The notes below the pieces were generated by a model. It saw only the letters and a list, made by a program, of their open reading frames with translations, was not told the origin of the DNA and ran no database searches. DNA of 64,000 nucleotides from DATJPY01 sp035506135 (lineage in GTDB: Bacteria; Myxococcota_A; UBA9160; PR03). The number at the start of each line of letters is the position of its first letter. The stretch's first letter is position 1. Shown piece after piece: positions 26,341-34,870 of the stretch. The DNA lies in contig DATJPY010000079.1 in assembly GCA_035506135.1 (NCBI GenBank), positions 1 to 64,000 on the forward strand. The letters run 5' to 3'. The translations under genes were made by a program, and so were the position numbers.

Positions 26341-28548
26341 TCAGAGCATTCGGATGCGAGGGGCCGCTGCCCGTGCCAGGAGCGCCTGCGCGTCGGCGCC
26401 GTCCTCGGGGTGCCGGGCGTAGCCGAAGGCGAGCGCAGGGCGCGCATCGCCCTCTCCGTGATGCTTGCTCACGTGCTCGGCCACCGCGCGCGCGAGCTGC
26501 GCGACGGGCTCACTTCCGTGCGAGAGCGGGAGCAGGACGAGGATCCGGCCCTCCGACTCAACGGCGACGCCGCGCTCGCCGAGGTGGGCGCGCACGCCCT
26601 CGCCGGCGAGACGCAGCGCGCGCGCGGCGTCGGGCTGGACGCCACCTTCGATCGAGATCGAGACGATCGCGAAGCGGCTGCGCGCCGCGAGCTCGGCCTC
26701 GATCCGGGCCTCGAGCGGGTGCGGCGGACTGGCCTCCACCTCTGCGGGCGGCGCTGGCGCGGCGGCGCGCTCGAGCGCGTGTGCCGCGTAGCGCGCCAGC
26801 CGCTCGAGCCAGGCGCGTTCGTCGGCGTCGAACCCGAACGGAGCGGAGCCCGGCCCCGATCGGCGCCCGTAGACCGCGAGCGTTCCGAGGGGTGCTCCCG
26901 CTGCGATGAGCGGTGCGGCGAGCAGCGCATGCTCCTCGTCCGGACCGAGGTCGCGCTCACCGACGAGGGCTCCGCGCCGCAGCGCCTCGCGCGCGGCGGC
27001 GCGATCCAGCGCGAGCAGCTCCGCGCGCTCCGGATCGGAGGCGGGGCCGTCGTAGGAGCGGACCGGGAATCGCGTTCCGGCGCGCACGCGCACCACCGCG
27101 TGCACGGCGTCGAGGCCGAGCGCGCCCGACGCCGCGGCGAAGCGCGCGATCTCGTCGACATCCTGCAGCGCGAGCAGCCGCAGGGCCGCCTCGTGCAGGG
27201 CGTCGGCGCGGAGGCCGCGCGCGCGCGCGCGCTCCTCGCCGTCGATGCGCGCGAGCTCGCGCCCGGCCGTCGCCGCGATCTCCGCGAGCACCGGCTCGAG
27301 ATCGACACGAGGTGCGCGCTCGCCCGCCTGCACGGCGAGCACGCCCGAGCCCGCGAGCGGGAGCGCCGCGTACACCAGGGCGTCGTCGCGTCGCAGCAGG
27401 ACCGGTTCGCCGTCGCGGAGCACGCGCCCGTCGACCCCTTCACCCGGCGCCAGGCGAAGCGCGCCGGCCAGGGTGCCCCCCGCGTGCGAGCTCGCCGCCA
27501 GCCGCGCCTCGCCGTCCCCGGTCGGGCGGAGCCAGAGCGTCGCGCTGCCGCCGCCCGCGCGCTCCGCCGCGAGGCGGCAGAGAGCGGCCAGACGGGTGGA
27601 CAGGGGCTCCGCCGCGGCCAGCCGCTCGCGGACCTCGCGCGCCGCCTCGTCGCACGCGAGCCGTCTCCGCCGCGCATCGGCCGCCACCGCGCGCCGAAGG
27701 AGCTGCGCGGCCGGCCGCGCGAACGCCTCGGCGAATCGCAGATCGGTGTCGTCGAAGAGATCGCCACGGGTCGGGTGGTGGAGGCAGAGGACGCCGGCTG
27801 TCGTCTCCTCGTCCCGGAGGGGAGCGATCAGCGCCGCCGCGACGTCGAATCGCTCGCGCGCCGCGGAGAAGCGCATGGGATCGATGGGGCCGCGCAGCAG
27901 CAGCGGACGCCCGAGCGCCGCCGCGCGCCCCGCCACGCCCTCGCCGGCCGGGCGCCGGGCGGCGGGCCAGAGCGTGGGCTCGAGCCCGACCGCGGCGCGC
28001 ACGACCAGCTCGCCGGCCTCGAGCGCCAGCACCGAGCCGTGCGTCGCGCCCGTCGCCGCGAGCGCCGTCTCGAGGAGGCGCGCGCACAGCGCGTCGGGCT
28101 CGTCCGCGAGCGCGGCCGCGTCCGCGATCTCGCCGAGAGCGGTGAGCAGCTCCTCGCGCGGCGTGCGATCGGGCGCCGCGGCCGGGATCGGCTCGGGCGC
28201 CGGCGGCTGCGCGCCCTCGAGCCGCCACGCCAGACGGGCCGCGGCGGGCGTCAGCACCTCGAGGCCGCCGCCGACCAGGCTCGCGAAGCGCTCGCGGAAG
28301 GGCGGGGTGATGCCGGAGTCGATTGCGGCGTCGAGGGCGGGATCGCCCTCGAGCTCGAGCGGGTCGTCGGTGAGCGTCCGCTGCAGGAGCGCCGCGCAGG
28401 CGGGCTCGAGGAGTGCCAGCCGGCGCCGGAGCACGCGCGCCTCCGGATCGAACGCCGCAACGACCTCGAGGTCCGCGCGCGCACCGAGCGCCTGGAGGAG
28501 CGGCAGCACCTCCGGCGTGACTCCGTACACGGCGATGCGGCGCCGCAT
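26341..28548 (-). CDS. Triple-GAF sensor protein with degenerate GGDEF-like C-terminus
   Basis: A 735-residue cytoplasmic protein. Residues 1-125 resemble a Rossmann-like module (MRRRIAVYGVTPEVLPLLQA). Three GAF-like domains follow at about 170-310, 340-490 and 510-660; recurring features are GEGVAGRAA / GEGVDGRVL and LCLHHP / LAVYGR strands. The last 110 residues have the shape of a GGDEF domain, ending in GYARHPEDGADAQALLARA, but the active-site loop reads ESEGRILVLLP instead of GGDEF, so cyclic-di-GMP synthesis is not expected. ATG 28548 has GGAGG immediately upstream. It is the last gene of the long leftward string and follows the MglA-like GTPase. I infer an integrating sensor role. Confidence 0.8.
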   Translation of the reverse strand: MRRRIAVYGVTPEVLPLLQALGARADLEVVAAFDPEARVLRRRLALLEPACAALLQRTLTDDPLELEGDPALDAAIDSGITPPFRERFASLVGGGLEVLTPAAARLAWRLEGAQPPAPEPIPAAAPDRTPREELLTALGEIADAAALADEPDALCARLLETALAATGATHGSVLALEAGELVVRAAVGLEPTLWPAARRPAGEGVAGRAAALGRPLLLRGPIDPMRFSAARERFDVAAALIAPLRDEETTAGVLCLHHPTRGDLFDDTDLRFAEAFARPAAQLLRRAVAADARRRRLACDEAAREVRERLAAAEPLSTRLAALCRLAAERAGGGSATLWLRPTGDGEARLAASSHAGGTLAGALRLAPGEGVDGRVLRDGEPVLLRRDDALVYAALPLAGSGVLAVQAGERAPRVDLEPVLAEIAATAGRELARIDGEERARARGLRADALHEAALRLLALQDVDEIARFAAASGALGLDAVHAVVRVRAGTRFPVRSYDGPASDPERAELLALDRAAAREALRRGALVGERDLGPDEEHALLAAPLIAAGAPLGTLAVYGRRSGPGSAPFGFDADERAWLERLARYAAHALERAAAPAPPAEVEASPPHPLEARIEAELAARSRFAIVSISIEGGVQPDAARALRLAGEGVRAHLGERGVAVESEGRILVLLPLSHGSEPVAQLARAVAEHVSKHHGEGDARPALAFGYARHPEDGADAQALLARAAAPRIRML

Positions 28549-28582
28549 TCCTCCCTCGCGGCATCCCGCAGCGCAGCCCGGC

Positions 28583-29770
28583 TCAGTCGAGCAGCGCCTC
28601 CAGCGAGATGGCGAGGCGGAAGCGTAGCTCGCGACCGTCGGGATCCGCGAGCGCGAGCGGCACGACCAGCGTCCGCGGGCCGGAGAGCTCCGCGCTCCCG
28701 GCAGCGACGAGCCGCCAGCCCGACGCCTCGCGCAGCTCGGAGGAGGCGCCCGCATCGGCGTGCAGCTCGTGCCAGGAGACGTCGAGCATGCCCTGGGCGC
28801 GCTCCACGGCGGCGTCGCGGGCGTCGAACGGATCCGCGTCGGCAGCGACCAGGGCGGCGGCGGCCAGATCGGGGATGGGTTGCTGAGCTGCTCGCTTCGC
28901 TTCTTGCTGAGCTGCTGCGCGTCCGTTGACTTCGCTCGGCTTCGCCTCGCTGCGCGCGATCGCTTCGCGCTCGCTTGCAGGATGATCCAGACGATCGCGT
29001 TGCCTCGGAGGCGGCGGGGGGGTTGGCTGCTGAGCTGCAGCGCGTCCCATCTGTGGACTTCGCTCGCTGCGCGCGCCCGCTTCGCGGGCGCTGGCCGATA
29101 TTCCAGGCGCTCCGGTTGCCTCGGAAGTGACGGGGTCGGGTGCGGGGCGTCGCGGCGCGGTGGATGCGCGTGCGCTCGGGACGACGCCCTTCTCGCGCAG
29201 CGTGCGCACCACGCGCTTCGAGATGGTGGTGAGGGTCTGGAGCACGCCGGCGCCCTCGCTGGCGACGGCCTCGAAGACGGCGGCGCCGCGCACGTCGAGC
29301 TTCCGATGCAGCTCTTCGAGCACGTACGGGTCCGAGAGGTCCTGCTTGTTGTACTGCACGACCAGCGGGACCTGCTCGAGCGTGCGCCCGTAGGCGGCGA
29401 GCGCGCTCCGCAGCTCCTCGAAGGCGGCGACGTTCTCGTCGATGCGCTCGCGGCGCGCGTCGACCACGAAGACCACGCCGTCGACGCGGTCGAGAAGCTG
29501 CTTGCGGGTCGGCGCGTGCTCGCCCGCGCCCGGCACCGCGACGATCTGGATCCGCGTGCGCACCCCCGCGATCTCGCCGAGCTCGATCGGGAGCCGGTCG
29601 TAGCCCACGGTGGGATCGAGGCGGGTCGGCACCTGCTCGAGGCGCCCGCGGTGATCCGGTCGCAGCTTGGCGTGGATCGTGCGCAGGTTCGTCGACTTGC
29701 CCGAGCCCTCGATGCCCCAGTAGACGATCCGCGCGTTGACCTCCCCGCGCTCCGCGTTCGCCTCGGCCAT
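28583..29770 (-). CDS. MglA-like small GTPase with extended C-terminal region
   Basis: A 395-residue protein. The first 200 residues are a Ras-like GTPase of the MglA family: P-loop YWGIEGSGKSTN, switch II VAVPGAGEHAPTRK (MglA-type VPG instead of DxxG) and the guanine motif YNKQDL. MglA proteins control polarity and motility. MglA itself is about 195 residues; here about 90 residues (roughly 210-297) are coded by two copies of a dispersed repeat, followed by a C-terminal domain of about 100 residues ending LRFRLAISLEALLD, which I do not recognise. ATG 29770 overlaps the upstream stop by one base (TGATG). No MglB-type activator is seen beside it. Confidence 0.88.
   Translation of the reverse strand: MAEANAERGEVNARIVYWGIEGSGKSTNLRTIHAKLRPDHRGRLEQVPTRLDPTVGYDRLPIELGEIAGVRTRIQIVAVPGAGEHAPTRKQLLDRVDGVVFVVDARRERIDENVAAFEELRSALAAYGRTLEQVPLVVQYNKQDLSDPYVLEELHRKLDVRGAAVFEAVASEGAGVLQTLTTISKRVVRTLREKGVVPSARASTAPRRPAPDPVTSEATGAPGISASAREAGARSERSPQMGRAAAQQPTPPPPPRQRDRLDHPASEREAIARSEAKPSEVNGRAAAQQEAKRAAQQPIPDLAAAALVAADADPFDARDAAVERAQGMLDVSWHELHADAGASSELREASGWRLVAAGSAELSGPRTLVVPLALADPDGRELRFRLAISLEALLD
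28879..29025. repeat. Dispersed palindromic repeat, copy B1 (inside the MglA-like gene)
   Basis: It contains TTGCTGAGCTGCT twice (28879 region and 28904 region), the core ACTTCGCTCGGC at 28929, a hairpin at 28956-28963/28967-28974 with loop TTC (one mismatch), then GCTTGCAGGAT and TTGCCTCGGAGGCGGCGGGG. It is antisense to the host gene and in frame; the host protein reads ARSEAKPSEVN and GRAAAQQ here. Confidence 0.85.
29026..29140. repeat. Dispersed palindromic repeat, copy B2 (inside the MglA-like gene)
   Basis: A second copy directly follows B1: CTGCTGAGCTGCAGCGCGTCC, core ACTTCGCTCG at 29057, a perfect 8-bp hairpin at 29073-29080/29084-29091 with loop TTC, GATATTCCAGGCG and TTGCCTCGGAAG. 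The middle is shorter than in B1. It has the same orientation as B1 and keeps the host frame open. Confidence 0.83.
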
Positions 29771-30855
29771 CACTTCCCCTTCCTCTGCAGCAGCCGCCGC
29801 GCGTGCGTCGCCACGGCGGACGAGACCTCCTTGCTCTTCATGAGCGAGCGCAGGTCGCGCTCCTGGAGGTAGTTCAGGAACTTGATCGCGGTCTGCTGCG
29901 GCGTCTTCGGGTTGCTCGCCAGCGCGAGCTTGACCTGATAGCCGCGCGTCCACTCCCGGTTCGATGAGATGATGCGCAACACATCGTCGCTCACGTTGCG
30001 GGCCTTCGCGAAGGCCACGACCTCCTGCTCCTGCACCTTCGGGCTCCGCACCGCCGCGGCCGCCACCAGCTTGTTGCGGTCGCGCACCAGGAGCGAGCGC
30101 GCCTCCTGGTTGCCCAGGCGGGCGAGCTTGATCTTGTCGAAAACCGACATCTTCTGCACCAGGGCGTGGAGGTTCTTGGTGGCCTCCTCGTCGAGCGGCG
30201 CGCCGCTGTCCACGACGAGCTCCTGCGCGAAGCCCGAGACGTCCTCGCCGAGCACGGCGTTCAGCACCGCTCGCGCCTCGGCGTCGTTGACCGGCGCCGG
30301 GGGCGGCAGCACGTCGCCGTCGAGGTCGTCGACGACCTCCTCGGCGCGGCGCTCGAGGCCGAGGAAGCCGAGGATGCGGTCGATCACCGCGCGGCCGGTG
30401 AGCGGATTCTGGCCGAGGGCGTCGACGATCTCCGGGCAGCGCAGCATGCGCTCCTGGTTGTTCGACACGATCTCGACGACGCGCCGGTGCGGGAGGCCGG
30501 CAAGGAACGCGACGGTGGCGTCGTCGGCGGCCGCGTTCAGCGCGATTGCCTCGAGGCGCTCGGGCAGGTCGCGGAATGCGTGCGCGCAGTAGGAGAGCAC
30601 CGCGGGGTGGGCCGCTCCCCCCAGCGCGGCGGACATCACGGTGTCCGGCAGCCGCTCGATGCTCTTCTGGGCGCGCTCCTTGACGGGCGCCTCGGCGTCG
30701 TGCGCCAGGACGAAGAGCACGGTGAGCAGCTCGACCGGCGGCAGCGGCAGAGCGCCCGACGCGGCGAGCAGGCGCACGTCGAGCGGCGCGTCGCGCCGCA
30801 CGTAGCGCTCCGCCTCCGGCGACAGGACGAGCCGGATCTTGTGCTTCCCGCTCAC
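29770..30855 (-). CDS. Helical-repeat (HEAT-like) protein of unknown function
   Basis: A 361-residue, mostly alpha-helical protein without signal peptide or membrane segment. Repeated helical pairs such as ILGFLGLERRAEEVVDDL, AVRSPKVQEQEVVAFAKA and LALASNPKTPQQTAIKFLN recall HEAT or leucine-rich-variant arrays that act as protein scaffolds. The start is GTG 30855 (MSGKHKIRLVLS) with a GGAGG run upstream. It is coupled to the MglA-like GTPase by TGATG, so a physical partnership, for example scaffold or regulator of the GTPase, is a sensible guess. I do not recognise a named family. Confidence 0.72.
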   Translation of the reverse strand: MSGKHKIRLVLSPEAERYVRRDAPLDVRLLAASGALPLPPVELLTVLFVLAHDAEAPVKERAQKSIERLPDTVMSAALGGAAHPAVLSYCAHAFRDLPERLEAIALNAAADDATVAFLAGLPHRRVVEIVSNNQERMLRCPEIVDALGQNPLTGRAVIDRILGFLGLERRAEEVVDDLDGDVLPPPAPVNDAEARAVLNAVLGEDVSGFAQELVVDSGAPLDEEATKNLHALVQKMSVFDKIKLARLGNQEARSLLVRDRNKLVAAAAVRSPKVQEQEVVAFAKARNVSDDVLRIISSNREWTRGYQVKLALASNPKTPQQTAIKFLNYLQERDLRSLMKSKEVSSAVATHARRLLQRKGK

Positions 30856-30889
30856 GCCCGGCGCTGCCCCCCTCCGACGCGCCTCCGGC

Positions 30890-32941
30890 TCAGGACTCGC
30901 CGCCTGCCGACGCCTTGGCTTCCTCGATGATCTTGTCCCGGAACGCGGCCGGAACCTCTTCGTAGTGCGCGAACGCCATCTGGAAGGCGCCCTTGCCCCC
31001 CGTGAGGCTCGTCAGCACGCTCGCGTACTCCAGCATTTCGGCCATGGGGACTTGCGCCTTGATCACCGAAGTCGAGCCGAGCTGGTCGGTGGCCTGCACG
31101 CGGCCCCGGCGGCTGTTCAGATCGCCGATCACGTCGCCCATGTGCTCGTCCGGAGCCGAGACCTCGACGTGCATCACCGGCTCCAGCAGGGTCGGCCGGG
31201 CCTGCTCGGCGGCCGCCTTGAAGCCGAACGAGCCCGCGAGCTTGAAGGCCATCTCGTTCGAGTCGACCGGGTGGTGCTTCCCGTCGATGCATCGCACCCG
31301 GATGTCCACCACCGGGAAGCCGGCCAGCGGTCCGTGGTGGAGGGCCTCCGCGACCCCCTTCTCGACCGCGGGGATCAGGTTGCGCGGGATGGCGCCGCCC
31401 ACGATCTCGTCGACGAACTCGAAGCCTGCCCCGCGGGGCATGGGCTCGATGGAGAGGTAGCAGACTCCGAACATGCCCTTCCCGCCGGTCTGCTTCTTGA
31501 GCTTGCCCTCCACGTTCTCGACCTTGCGCGTGATCGTCTCGCGGTAGGGCACCTTGGGGCGCTGGAGGTCGATCTCCAGGCTGAACATCCGCTTGAGCCG
31601 CTCGGCGGCGATCCGGATGTGGAGCTCGCCCATGCCGGTGAGCAGGAACTGCCCGGTGTTGGGATCGCGGTCGACGTGGAGCGTCGGGTCCTCCTCCACG
31701 AGGCGCGCGAGCGAGGAGAAGAGCTTGTCCTCGTCGCCCTTGGAGCGGGCGGCGATCGCGTAGGCGAGCACGCCGCGCGGGATCGGGATCGCTGCGAGCT
31801 TGACGCCGCCCTTCTCGGCGCAGAGGGCGTGCCCGGTGTGGACGTCCTTCAGCTTCGCCACCGCGACCACGTCTCCCGGGCCCGCTTCGGGGACCTCGAC
31901 GTGCTCGTGGCCGCGCAGCAGCAGGAGCTTGCCGAGGCGCTGCCGCGAGCCGTTCGTCGCGTTCAGCACCGAGGTGTCCGCGTGCAGGCTCCCGGACACC
32001 ACGCGGAAGACCGACAGCAGCCCGGCGTAGCGGTCGATCACCGTCTTGAAGACGAGTGCGGCGAAGGGCGCGTCCGGGCGGGCCGGCACGGGCGTCTCGG
32101 ACTCGGCGGCGTGCCAGGGCCGCGCATCGGGCGGCGAGGGGAGGATCTCGGCGATCGCGCGCAGGACGGGCTCGATCCCGATCGCGCGCGCCGCCGAGCC
32201 CGCGAAGACCGGGACCCGCTTGCCGCTGCGCACGCCGGCAACGAGCCCGGCGAGTACCTCCTCGTCGGAGAGCGGGTTGCCCTCGAGGTACTTCTCGAGC
32301 AGCGCGTCGTCGCACTCGGCCACCGACTCGACGAGCTGCAGGCGCGCCGCCTCCGCCTCGTCGGCGAGCGCGGCCGGGATCTCGCCGGCTCCCTTGTCTC
32401 CGATCGCCTTCATGGCGAGCAGGTCGATGACGCCCGCGCCGCCCGGAATCGGCATCGTGAGCACGATCGGGCTGGCCTCCATCTTCGCGAGCGACTCGAC
32501 GGCGACGTCGAAGTCCGCGCGGTCGCGGTCGATGCCGTTCACGAAGGCGATCACGGAGAGGCCGAGGCCGCGCGCCGTCCTCCACATCCGCTCGGTGCCG
32601 ACCTTGGCGCCGTCGACCGCCGAGACCACCAGGATCGCGGCGTCGAGCGCGTGCAGCGCGAGCTGGCCGTCGCTCTGGAAGTTCGGATCGCCCGGCGTGT
32701 CGACCAGCGTCAGGTGCTTGCCCGCCCAGTCGAAGGCATACACGGAGGTACCGACGGTGCTCCCCTGCCGCTCCTTCTCCTCGGGCAGCGTGGTGAGCAC
32801 CGAGGTTCCTGCCGTCACGCTGCCGAGGGTCGGGATCGCCCCGGCCTTGAAGAGCAGCGCCTCGCCGAGCGACGTCTTGCCGTCGGCGGAGTGACCGACC
32901 AGGGCGAAGTTGCGGGTGTCGGCGGCGGCGACGTCCTTCAT
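30890..32941 (-). CDS. EF-G-like translational GTPase paralogue
   Basis: A 683-residue protein with EF-G domain order: G domain, beta-barrel, and the EF-G III-V region (ELHIRIAAERLKRMF, AGFPVVDIRVRCIDGKHH). The P-loop is GHSADGKTS. Two motifs differ from canonical EF-G: the switch II DTPGH is DTPGD (Asp85), losing the catalytic His, and the guanine motif NKxD is NGID (135-138). This looks like one of the EF-G-like side branches rather than the housekeeping fusA, which would normally be in the str operon. Start ATG 32941; it overlaps coaX by four bases (ATGA). Role uncertain. Confidence 0.88.
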   Translation of the reverse strand: MKDVAAADTRNFALVGHSADGKTSLGEALLFKAGAIPTLGSVTAGTSVLTTLPEEKERQGSTVGTSVYAFDWAGKHLTLVDTPGDPNFQSDGQLALHALDAAILVVSAVDGAKVGTERMWRTARGLGLSVIAFVNGIDRDRADFDVAVESLAKMEASPIVLTMPIPGGAGVIDLLAMKAIGDKGAGEIPAALADEAEAARLQLVESVAECDDALLEKYLEGNPLSDEEVLAGLVAGVRSGKRVPVFAGSAARAIGIEPVLRAIAEILPSPPDARPWHAAESETPVPARPDAPFAALVFKTVIDRYAGLLSVFRVVSGSLHADTSVLNATNGSRQRLGKLLLLRGHEHVEVPEAGPGDVVAVAKLKDVHTGHALCAEKGGVKLAAIPIPRGVLAYAIAARSKGDEDKLFSSLARLVEEDPTLHVDRDPNTGQFLLTGMGELHIRIAAERLKRMFSLEIDLQRPKVPYRETITRKVENVEGKLKKQTGGKGMFGVCYLSIEPMPRGAGFEFVDEIVGGAIPRNLIPAVEKGVAEALHHGPLAGFPVVDIRVRCIDGKHHPVDSNEMAFKLAGSFGFKAAAEQARPTLLEPVMHVEVSAPDEHMGDVIGDLNSRRGRVQATDQLGSTSVIKAQVPMAEMLEYASVLTSLTGGKGAFQMAFAHYEEVPAAFRDKIIEEAKASAGGES

Positions 32942-33765
32942 GGCTGCCTCTCCTTGCGCGGCACCTCGCCGCGGTGGGTGCGGTTCCTCTCGAAGATCAT
33001 GCGAAGGCCCTCGAGCGTGAGGAAGGGCTCGACCCGCTCGATCGTCTGGCTCTCGCTCGCCACGCGCCCGGCGAGCCCCCCGGTCGCGATCACGCGCGCG
33101 TCGGCCCCGAGCTCGGTCCGGATGCGGCCGACCATCGAGTCGACCATGCCGGCATAGCCGAACAGCATCCCGGACTGCACCGACTGCGCGGTGGTCTTGC
33201 CGATCACCGACCGCGGGCGCGCCAGCTCGACGCGGTGGAGCATGGCGGCGCGCTCGAAAAGCGCCTCCATGGCGACGTGGATGCCGGGGAAGATCGCGCC
33301 GCCCAGGTACTCGCCCTTGTCGGAGACGCAGTCGAAGGTGGTGGCGGTGCCGAAGTCGACGGCGATCACCGGACCGCCCATCAGCTCGAAGGCCGCGACC
33401 GCGTTCACCACCCGGTCGGCACCGACCTCGCGCGGGTTCTCGTAGCGGACCGGCATCCCGGTCTTGATGCCGGGGCCGACGACCAGCGGCGGGTGATCGA
33501 AGAGCTTGGTCGAGACGCGCTCCCAGATCGGCAGCAGCGGCGGCACGACGCTCGAGATGATGACGTCGGCGACGCGGCGGCTGTCGAGATGGGCCTGCTC
33601 GAAGAGCGCCCGCAGCGTGATGGCCACCTCGTCCGACGTCTGCCCGCGGTGCGTCGCGAGTCGCCAGTGCTCGCCGAGCCGCCCCTCGCCGGTCGCGTAG
33701 TCGAACGTGCCCAGCGTGACGTTGGTGTTGCCGATATCGATCGCGAGCAGGATGGACGCACTCAC
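32938..33765 (-). CDS. coaX: Type III pantothenate kinase
   Basis: A 275-residue ASKHA-fold kinase phosphorylating pantothenate, the first step to coenzyme A. The phosphate motif LAIDIGNTNVTLG at the start, GADRVVNAVAAFELMGG and VIAVDFGTATTFDCVS are diagnostic of CoaX. GTG 33765 starts the intact copy; the first 35 bases of this region are duplicated at 33838-33872 just upstream, where the ancestral start probably lay against birA. BirA-CoaX neighbours are common in bacteria. coaD near 62 kb acts later in the same pathway. It is coupled to the EF-G-like gene by ATGA. Confidence 0.95.
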   Translation of the reverse strand: MSASILLAIDIGNTNVTLGTFDYATGEGRLGEHWRLATHRGQTSDEVAITLRALFEQAHLDSRRVADVIISSVVPPLLPIWERVSTKLFDHPPLVVGPGIKTGMPVRYENPREVGADRVVNAVAAFELMGGPVIAVDFGTATTFDCVSDKGEYLGGAIFPGIHVAMEALFERAAMLHRVELARPRSVIGKTTAQSVQSGMLFGYAGMVDSMVGRIRTELGADARVIATGGLAGRVASESQTIERVEPFLTLEGLRMIFERNRTHRGEVPRKERQP

Positions 33766-33872
33766 GCTGGAGTCCCCTCCATCCCGATGAACTTCGCTCG
33801 CCTGCGGCTCGCTGCGCGCCGCCTTCGGCGGCTTGCGCCGATATCGATCGCGAGCAGGATCGGCGCGCTCAC
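33762..33872 (-). pseudogene. Duplicated, interrupted 5' end of coaX
   Basis: A 36-codon frame starting at GTG 33872 (overlapping the birA stop as GTGA) reads MSAPILLAIDIG, almost the true CoaX start MSASILLAIDIG, then runs into repeat-coded residues and stops at TGA 33764-33762, overlapping the intact coaX start. The duplicated DNA is 33838-33872 versus 33731-33765, 32 of 35 bases identical, and repeat copy C lies between. It is probably still translated and may keep coaX coupled to birA, but it cannot make a kinase. Confidence 0.85.
33785..33844. repeat. Dispersed palindromic repeat, copy C (between birA and coaX)
   Basis: A short form of the element: CGATGA, core ACTTCGCTCGCC at 33791, hairpin 33818-33823/33827-33832 with loop TTC, then GCTTGCGCCGATAT. 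About 55 of 60 bases match 19101-19160. It lacks the TGCTGAGCTGC arm and the ATTGCCCC tail. It sits exactly at the junction of the coaX duplication. Confidence 0.87.
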
Positions 33873-34870
33873 CGGGGCTCCTCCTTCGCGATCGTCACGT
33901 CGCCTGCGACCACCCGCTCGCGCACACCGTCGCTCCGCTCCAGCAGGAGCGCGCCGTCGCCGTCGACCCCGAGCGCGAGCCCGTCGAGCGTCATCCCGCC
34001 GGTGTCGACCACGCGAATGCGCCGGCCGCGCATCCGGAAGCGCGCCTCGAAGGCCGGGCGCACGCCCTCGAAGCCCGCTTCGGCGTGACGGTCGAGCACC
34101 TCCTCGAGGGTATCGTAGAGGCGGGCCGCGAAGCCCACCCGATCGACGGTGCGGCCGGCGTGCGCCGAGAGGCTCGTGGCGAGTCTGCGGAACTCGGGCG
34201 GAAAGGCCTCGCGCGCCACGTTCAGGTTCACCCCGATCCCGAGGATCAGGAAGCGCACCCGGGTCGCCTCGCTGGTCATCTCCATCAGGATGCCCGAGGT
34301 CTTGAGCCCGCCGAGCAGCACGTCGTTCGGCCACTTGATCTCGACGGCGTCGGGATCGCCGACCTCCGCGGCCACCGCGTCGGCGACGGCCACGGCGGCC
34401 GCCAGGATGGTCGTCGGCGCGCGCGCGGTGTCGAGCGCGGGGCGCAGCACGACCGAGGTGTAGAGGTTCAGGTGGGCGGGCGAGAAGAAGGAGCGGCCGA
34501 GCCGCCCGCGCCCCGCCGTCTGGCCCTCGGCGACCACCGTCGCCCCGTGCGGCGCACCGGACCGCGCCAGCGCCGCGGCCTCGCGGTTGGTCGAGTCGGT
34601 GGTCTCGAGCCAGCGGTACTCGCGCGCCAGCCAGCGCGTGTGCAGGCGCGGCTGCACCTCCTCGGGATACAGGCGATCGGGCGCACCGGCGAGCCGGTAG
34701 CCGCCGCCCGGCTCGCCCTCGATCTCGTAGCCGAGGTCGCGCAGCGCCTCGACGTGCTTCCAGACCTGCGCGCGCGTCACGCCGAGCCCGCGCGAGAGAT
34801 CCTCACCGGAGAGCGGGGCCGCTCGGGCCTGGCGCAGCGCGACGAGGACCCGCGCAGCGCCCGCGTTCAT
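33869..34870 (-). CDS. birA: Bifunctional biotin-protein ligase / biotin repressor
   Basis: A 333-residue protein that activates biotin and attaches it to carboxylase carrier domains. An N-terminal HTH (GEDLSRGLGVTRAQVWKHVE) suggests it also represses biotin genes. The catalytic domain has QTAGRGRLGRSFFSP (the GRGRxGR biotinyl-AMP loop) and IKWPNDVLLGGLKTSGIL, and the C-terminal SH3-like domain ends the protein. Length equals that of the E. coli-type two-domain enzyme. ATG 34870 overlaps the nadC stop as ATGA, and its own stop overlaps the duplicated coaX start as GTGA. Confidence 0.95.
   Translation of the reverse strand: MNAGAARVLVALRQARAAPLSGEDLSRGLGVTRAQVWKHVEALRDLGYEIEGEPGGGYRLAGAPDRLYPEEVQPRLHTRWLAREYRWLETTDSTNREAAALARSGAPHGATVVAEGQTAGRGRLGRSFFSPAHLNLYTSVVLRPALDTARAPTTILAAAVAVADAVAAEVGDPDAVEIKWPNDVLLGGLKTSGILMEMTSEATRVRFLILGIGVNLNVAREAFPPEFRRLATSLSAHAGRTVDRVGFAARLYDTLEEVLDRHAEAGFEGVRPAFEARFRMRGRRIRVVDTGGMTLDGLALGVDGDGALLLERSDGVRERVVAGDVTIAKEEPR

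Noticed and set aside
33785..33844. Remnant of an insertion sequence or MITE with target-site duplication
   Set aside because: There are no terminal inverted repeats or transposase, and the 35-bp duplication is much longer than usual target duplications. The repeat-family explanation fits better.
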